Below the pieces are notes generated by a model. That model made no database searches. It was not told where the DNA came from and saw only the letters and a list, made by a program, of their open reading frames with translations. From Propionibacteriaceae bacterium (lineage in GTDB: Bacteria; Actinomycetota; Actinomycetes; Propionibacteriales; Propionibacteriaceae): DNA of 7,760 bases. The translations under genes and the position numbers were made by a program. Each line of letters begins with the position of its first letter. Position 1 is the stretch's first letter. Below are positions 6,482 through 7,760 of the stretch, piece by piece. The stretch is taken from the NCBI GenBank assembly GCA_009778535.1, contig WRJP01000087.1, positions 1-7,760 on the forward strand, read 5' to 3'.

Positions 6482-7357
6482 TCAGCTTTCGGGTTGCAAA
6501 GTTGTGAGAATCTGCTTGGTTGCGTTGGAACGGTTTTGTGTGAAGAAATGCAGCCCTGGGACTCCTGCGGCGAGCAGTTCTTGGCAAAGCTCGGTGGCTA
6601 GCTGAACGCCAATCTCAGTAACCGAGGATGGATCGGGTGCTGCTTGGAGGCGCTGCACCATCGGTTTGGGGAGTTCTGCGCCAGAAAGCTCGGCGAAACG
6701 TTGCACCTGTTTGATGTCTGTCACCGGCATGATCCCCGCAATGATCGGCAAGGTACAACCTAGCGAACGAACTCGCTCAACCAAGTCAAAATAGGCTTGA
6801 GCGCGGAAGAATAGCTGGGTAATAGCGAACTCTGCCCCGGCGTTCTGTTTGTCCAGCAAGATTTTGGCATCCAGCATGAAATCCCGATTTTCGGGATGAG
6901 CATCCGGAAATGCTGCCACTCCCACACAAAAATCGCCTTTGTCCTTGATGAGTTTCACAAGTTCTGAGGCGTTGTTCAGTCCGTTTTCATGGGTTTGCCA
7001 AGGCGCAGTCGGCCCACCTTCTGGATCGCCTCGTAGAGCCAAAATGTGTTTAACTCCAGCTTGCGCATACGAATCGAGTGTAGAAACGATGTCGGTCTTC
7101 GTCTGGCCGACGCAGGTGAGATGCCCCATAGTCGCCACGGTGGTTTCTTGCTGAATGAATCGTGTCGCTTCGATGGTGTGTTCTCTGCTTGAGCCTGTTG
7201 CGCCGTATGTGACAGAGACGAAATCAGGTTTGAGGATTTCCAATTCTCGGATTGCGGTACGCAACGCCGTCATCCCACTTGGAGTCTTGGGAGGGAAAAA
7301 CTCAAAAGACATCGTTGGGTGACTGCCAAGCAAGTCTGCAATCGTGGAAGTTTTCAT
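6482..7357 (-). CDS. metF: Methylenetetrahydrofolate reductase
   Basis: An FAD-dependent cytoplasmic enzyme that reduces 5,10-methylene-THF to 5-methyl-THF, the methyl donor for methionine synthase. With the chosen start it has 291 aa, the normal bacterial MetF size. Seen: SFEFFPPKT with catalytic Glu19, FVSVTYGATG (46-55), GHLTCVG (78-84), ALRGD ending in Asp111 that contacts the flavin, GVAAFPDAHPE, the GAEFAITQLFF segment, PIIAGIMPV, and near the C terminus GVPGLHFFTQNRS. All family landmarks are present. ATG at 7357 overlaps the TGA of the upstream helicase gene (ATGA), implying translational coupling; no good Shine-Dalgarno precedes it. An in-frame ATG at 7378, seven codons longer and with GGAG ten nt upstream, is a real alternative. 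The longest frame, from 7435, overlaps the helicase by about 80 nt and adds residues with no family resemblance. The polyprenyl synthase lies 21 nt downstream. Confidence 0.96.
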   Translation of the reverse strand: MKTSTIADLLGSHPTMSFEFFPPKTPSGMTALRTAIRELEILKPDFVSVTYGATGSSREHTIEATRFIQQETTVATMGHLTCVGQTKTDIVSTLDSYAQAGVKHILALRGDPEGGPTAPWQTHENGLNNASELVKLIKDKGDFCVGVAAFPDAHPENRDFMLDAKILLDKQNAGAEFAITQLFFRAQAYFDLVERVRSLGCTLPIIAGIMPVTDIKQVQRFAELSGAELPKPMVQRLQAAPDPSSVTEIGVQLATELCQELLAAGVPGLHFFTQNRSNATKQILTTLQPES

Positions 7358-7760
7358 ATTACGTCTTGCGGAATCCATTTCCCAGGTTCTCCAACGTCTA
7401 TTGTTATTAGATTCCGTGTCGGGCGGGTGAGGCACACATAGAGGACGCGCTCCCCTGCTGGGGAGTCAGTGACGATTTGATCGGGAGAAACAATTATTCC
7501 GGCATCGAATTCCAAACCTTTAACCCCAAGTGGTGAAACAATTATTATTCGGTCTTTAAGGGACAAAAACTCAGTGTTTACGGTCAGTTGCTCCGCGAGT
7601 TCTGATCGTGATGGCGGAATGATTATTCCGATGGTTCCCTCGACTGCTGCCGCAAGTTTTCGTATCGAATTGATGGTGGTTTCCAACAGTTCAGCTTCGG
7701 GAACATTGATGAGCTCAGGGTCGCAACCGGCCGAACGAACGGCATTTGGTAGATCAGCTT
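7354..7760 (-). CDS. Superfamily 1 (UvrD/HelD-like) helicase, C-terminal fragment
   Basis: The frame is open to the window edge, so this is the last 134 or so codons of a larger protein whose start lies to the right. Seen: LPNAVRSAG near the visible N terminus, resembling the conserved R-S-x-G segment that opens the second RecA domain in HelD-type proteins; a SELAEQL region; SPLGVKGLEFDAGIIV, matching SF1 motif V (KGLEFD); and LYVCLTRPTRNL, matching motif VI, whose Arg residues include the ATP-contacting finger. The usual ALTRAT of motif VI is CLTRPT here. These proteins are ATP-driven motors; HelD/HelR members strip stalled RNA polymerase from DNA, while UvrD/Rep members unwind DNA. The short tail after motif VI is compatible with HelD, but the fragment cannot decide. 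The TGA at 7354-7356 overlaps the metF ATG, so the two are probably coupled in one operon. Confidence 0.85.
   Translation of the reverse strand, partial: ADLPNAVRSAGCDPELINVPEAELLETTINSIRKLAAAVEGTIGIIIPPSRSELAEQLTVNTEFLSLKDRIIIVSPLGVKGLEFDAGIIVSPDQIVTDSPAGERVLYVCLTRPTRNLITIDVGEPGKWIPQDVI

Noticed and set aside
7358..7435. Longer metF starting at 7435
   Set aside because: The extra N-terminal residues have no family resemblance and overlap the conserved helicase end by about 80 nt.
1..7760. Defence system, mobile element, CRISPR array, tRNA or rRNA
   Set aside because: All long frames are assigned to housekeeping families, and no transposase, integrase, regular repeats or RNA-gene signatures were found on either strand.

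Overview
The window reads as ordinary chromosomal DNA from an actinobacterium of moderate GC (about half G+C by eye). The evidence is the guaB-guaB3 tandem (the CBS-less GuaB3 family is typical of Actinomycetota), a PASTA-domain Ser/Thr kinase next to a polyprenyl synthetase and metF, and frequent GTG starts. A genus cannot be fixed; a lower-GC member of the Actinomycetales is a reasonable guess.

Layout. (1) 1-2336, + strand: the last 401 codons of guaB (IMP dehydrogenase, 5' end outside the window), then guaB3 after 23 nt, probably one transcript. (2) 2337-2508: convergent spacer with a weak hairpin. (3) 2509-3195, - strand: a thiamine-phosphate-synthase (ThiE)-like barrel protein in which most catalytic ligands seem to be replaced. 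(4) 3196-3306: divergent promoter region with a 12-bp perfect palindrome. (5) 3307-5280, + strand: a membrane-anchored PASTA Ser/Thr kinase, probably the PknL type. (6) 5281-5350: short convergent spacer. (7) 5351-7760, - strand: an apparent operon transcribed leftward, comprising the 3' end of a UvrD/HelD-like superfamily 1 helicase, metF (start overlapping the helicase stop as ATGA) and a polyprenyl diphosphate synthase 21 nt after metF.

Functionally the genes cover the branch of purine synthesis towards GMP (guaB, perhaps guaB3), one-carbon metabolism for methionine (metF), isoprenoid chain elongation for quinones or cell-wall lipid carriers (polyprenyl synthase), and a cell-wall-sensing kinase. 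From memory, a pknL / polyprenyl synthase / metF-like neighbourhood occurs in mycobacteria and corynebacteria, and metF sits near thi genes in Streptomyces, so this is a conserved housekeeping block. I see no mobile element, CRISPR array, RNA gene or defence system. The oddities worth following are the rewritten active sites of the ThiE-like protein and of GuaB3, and the palindrome between the ThiE-like and kinase genes.
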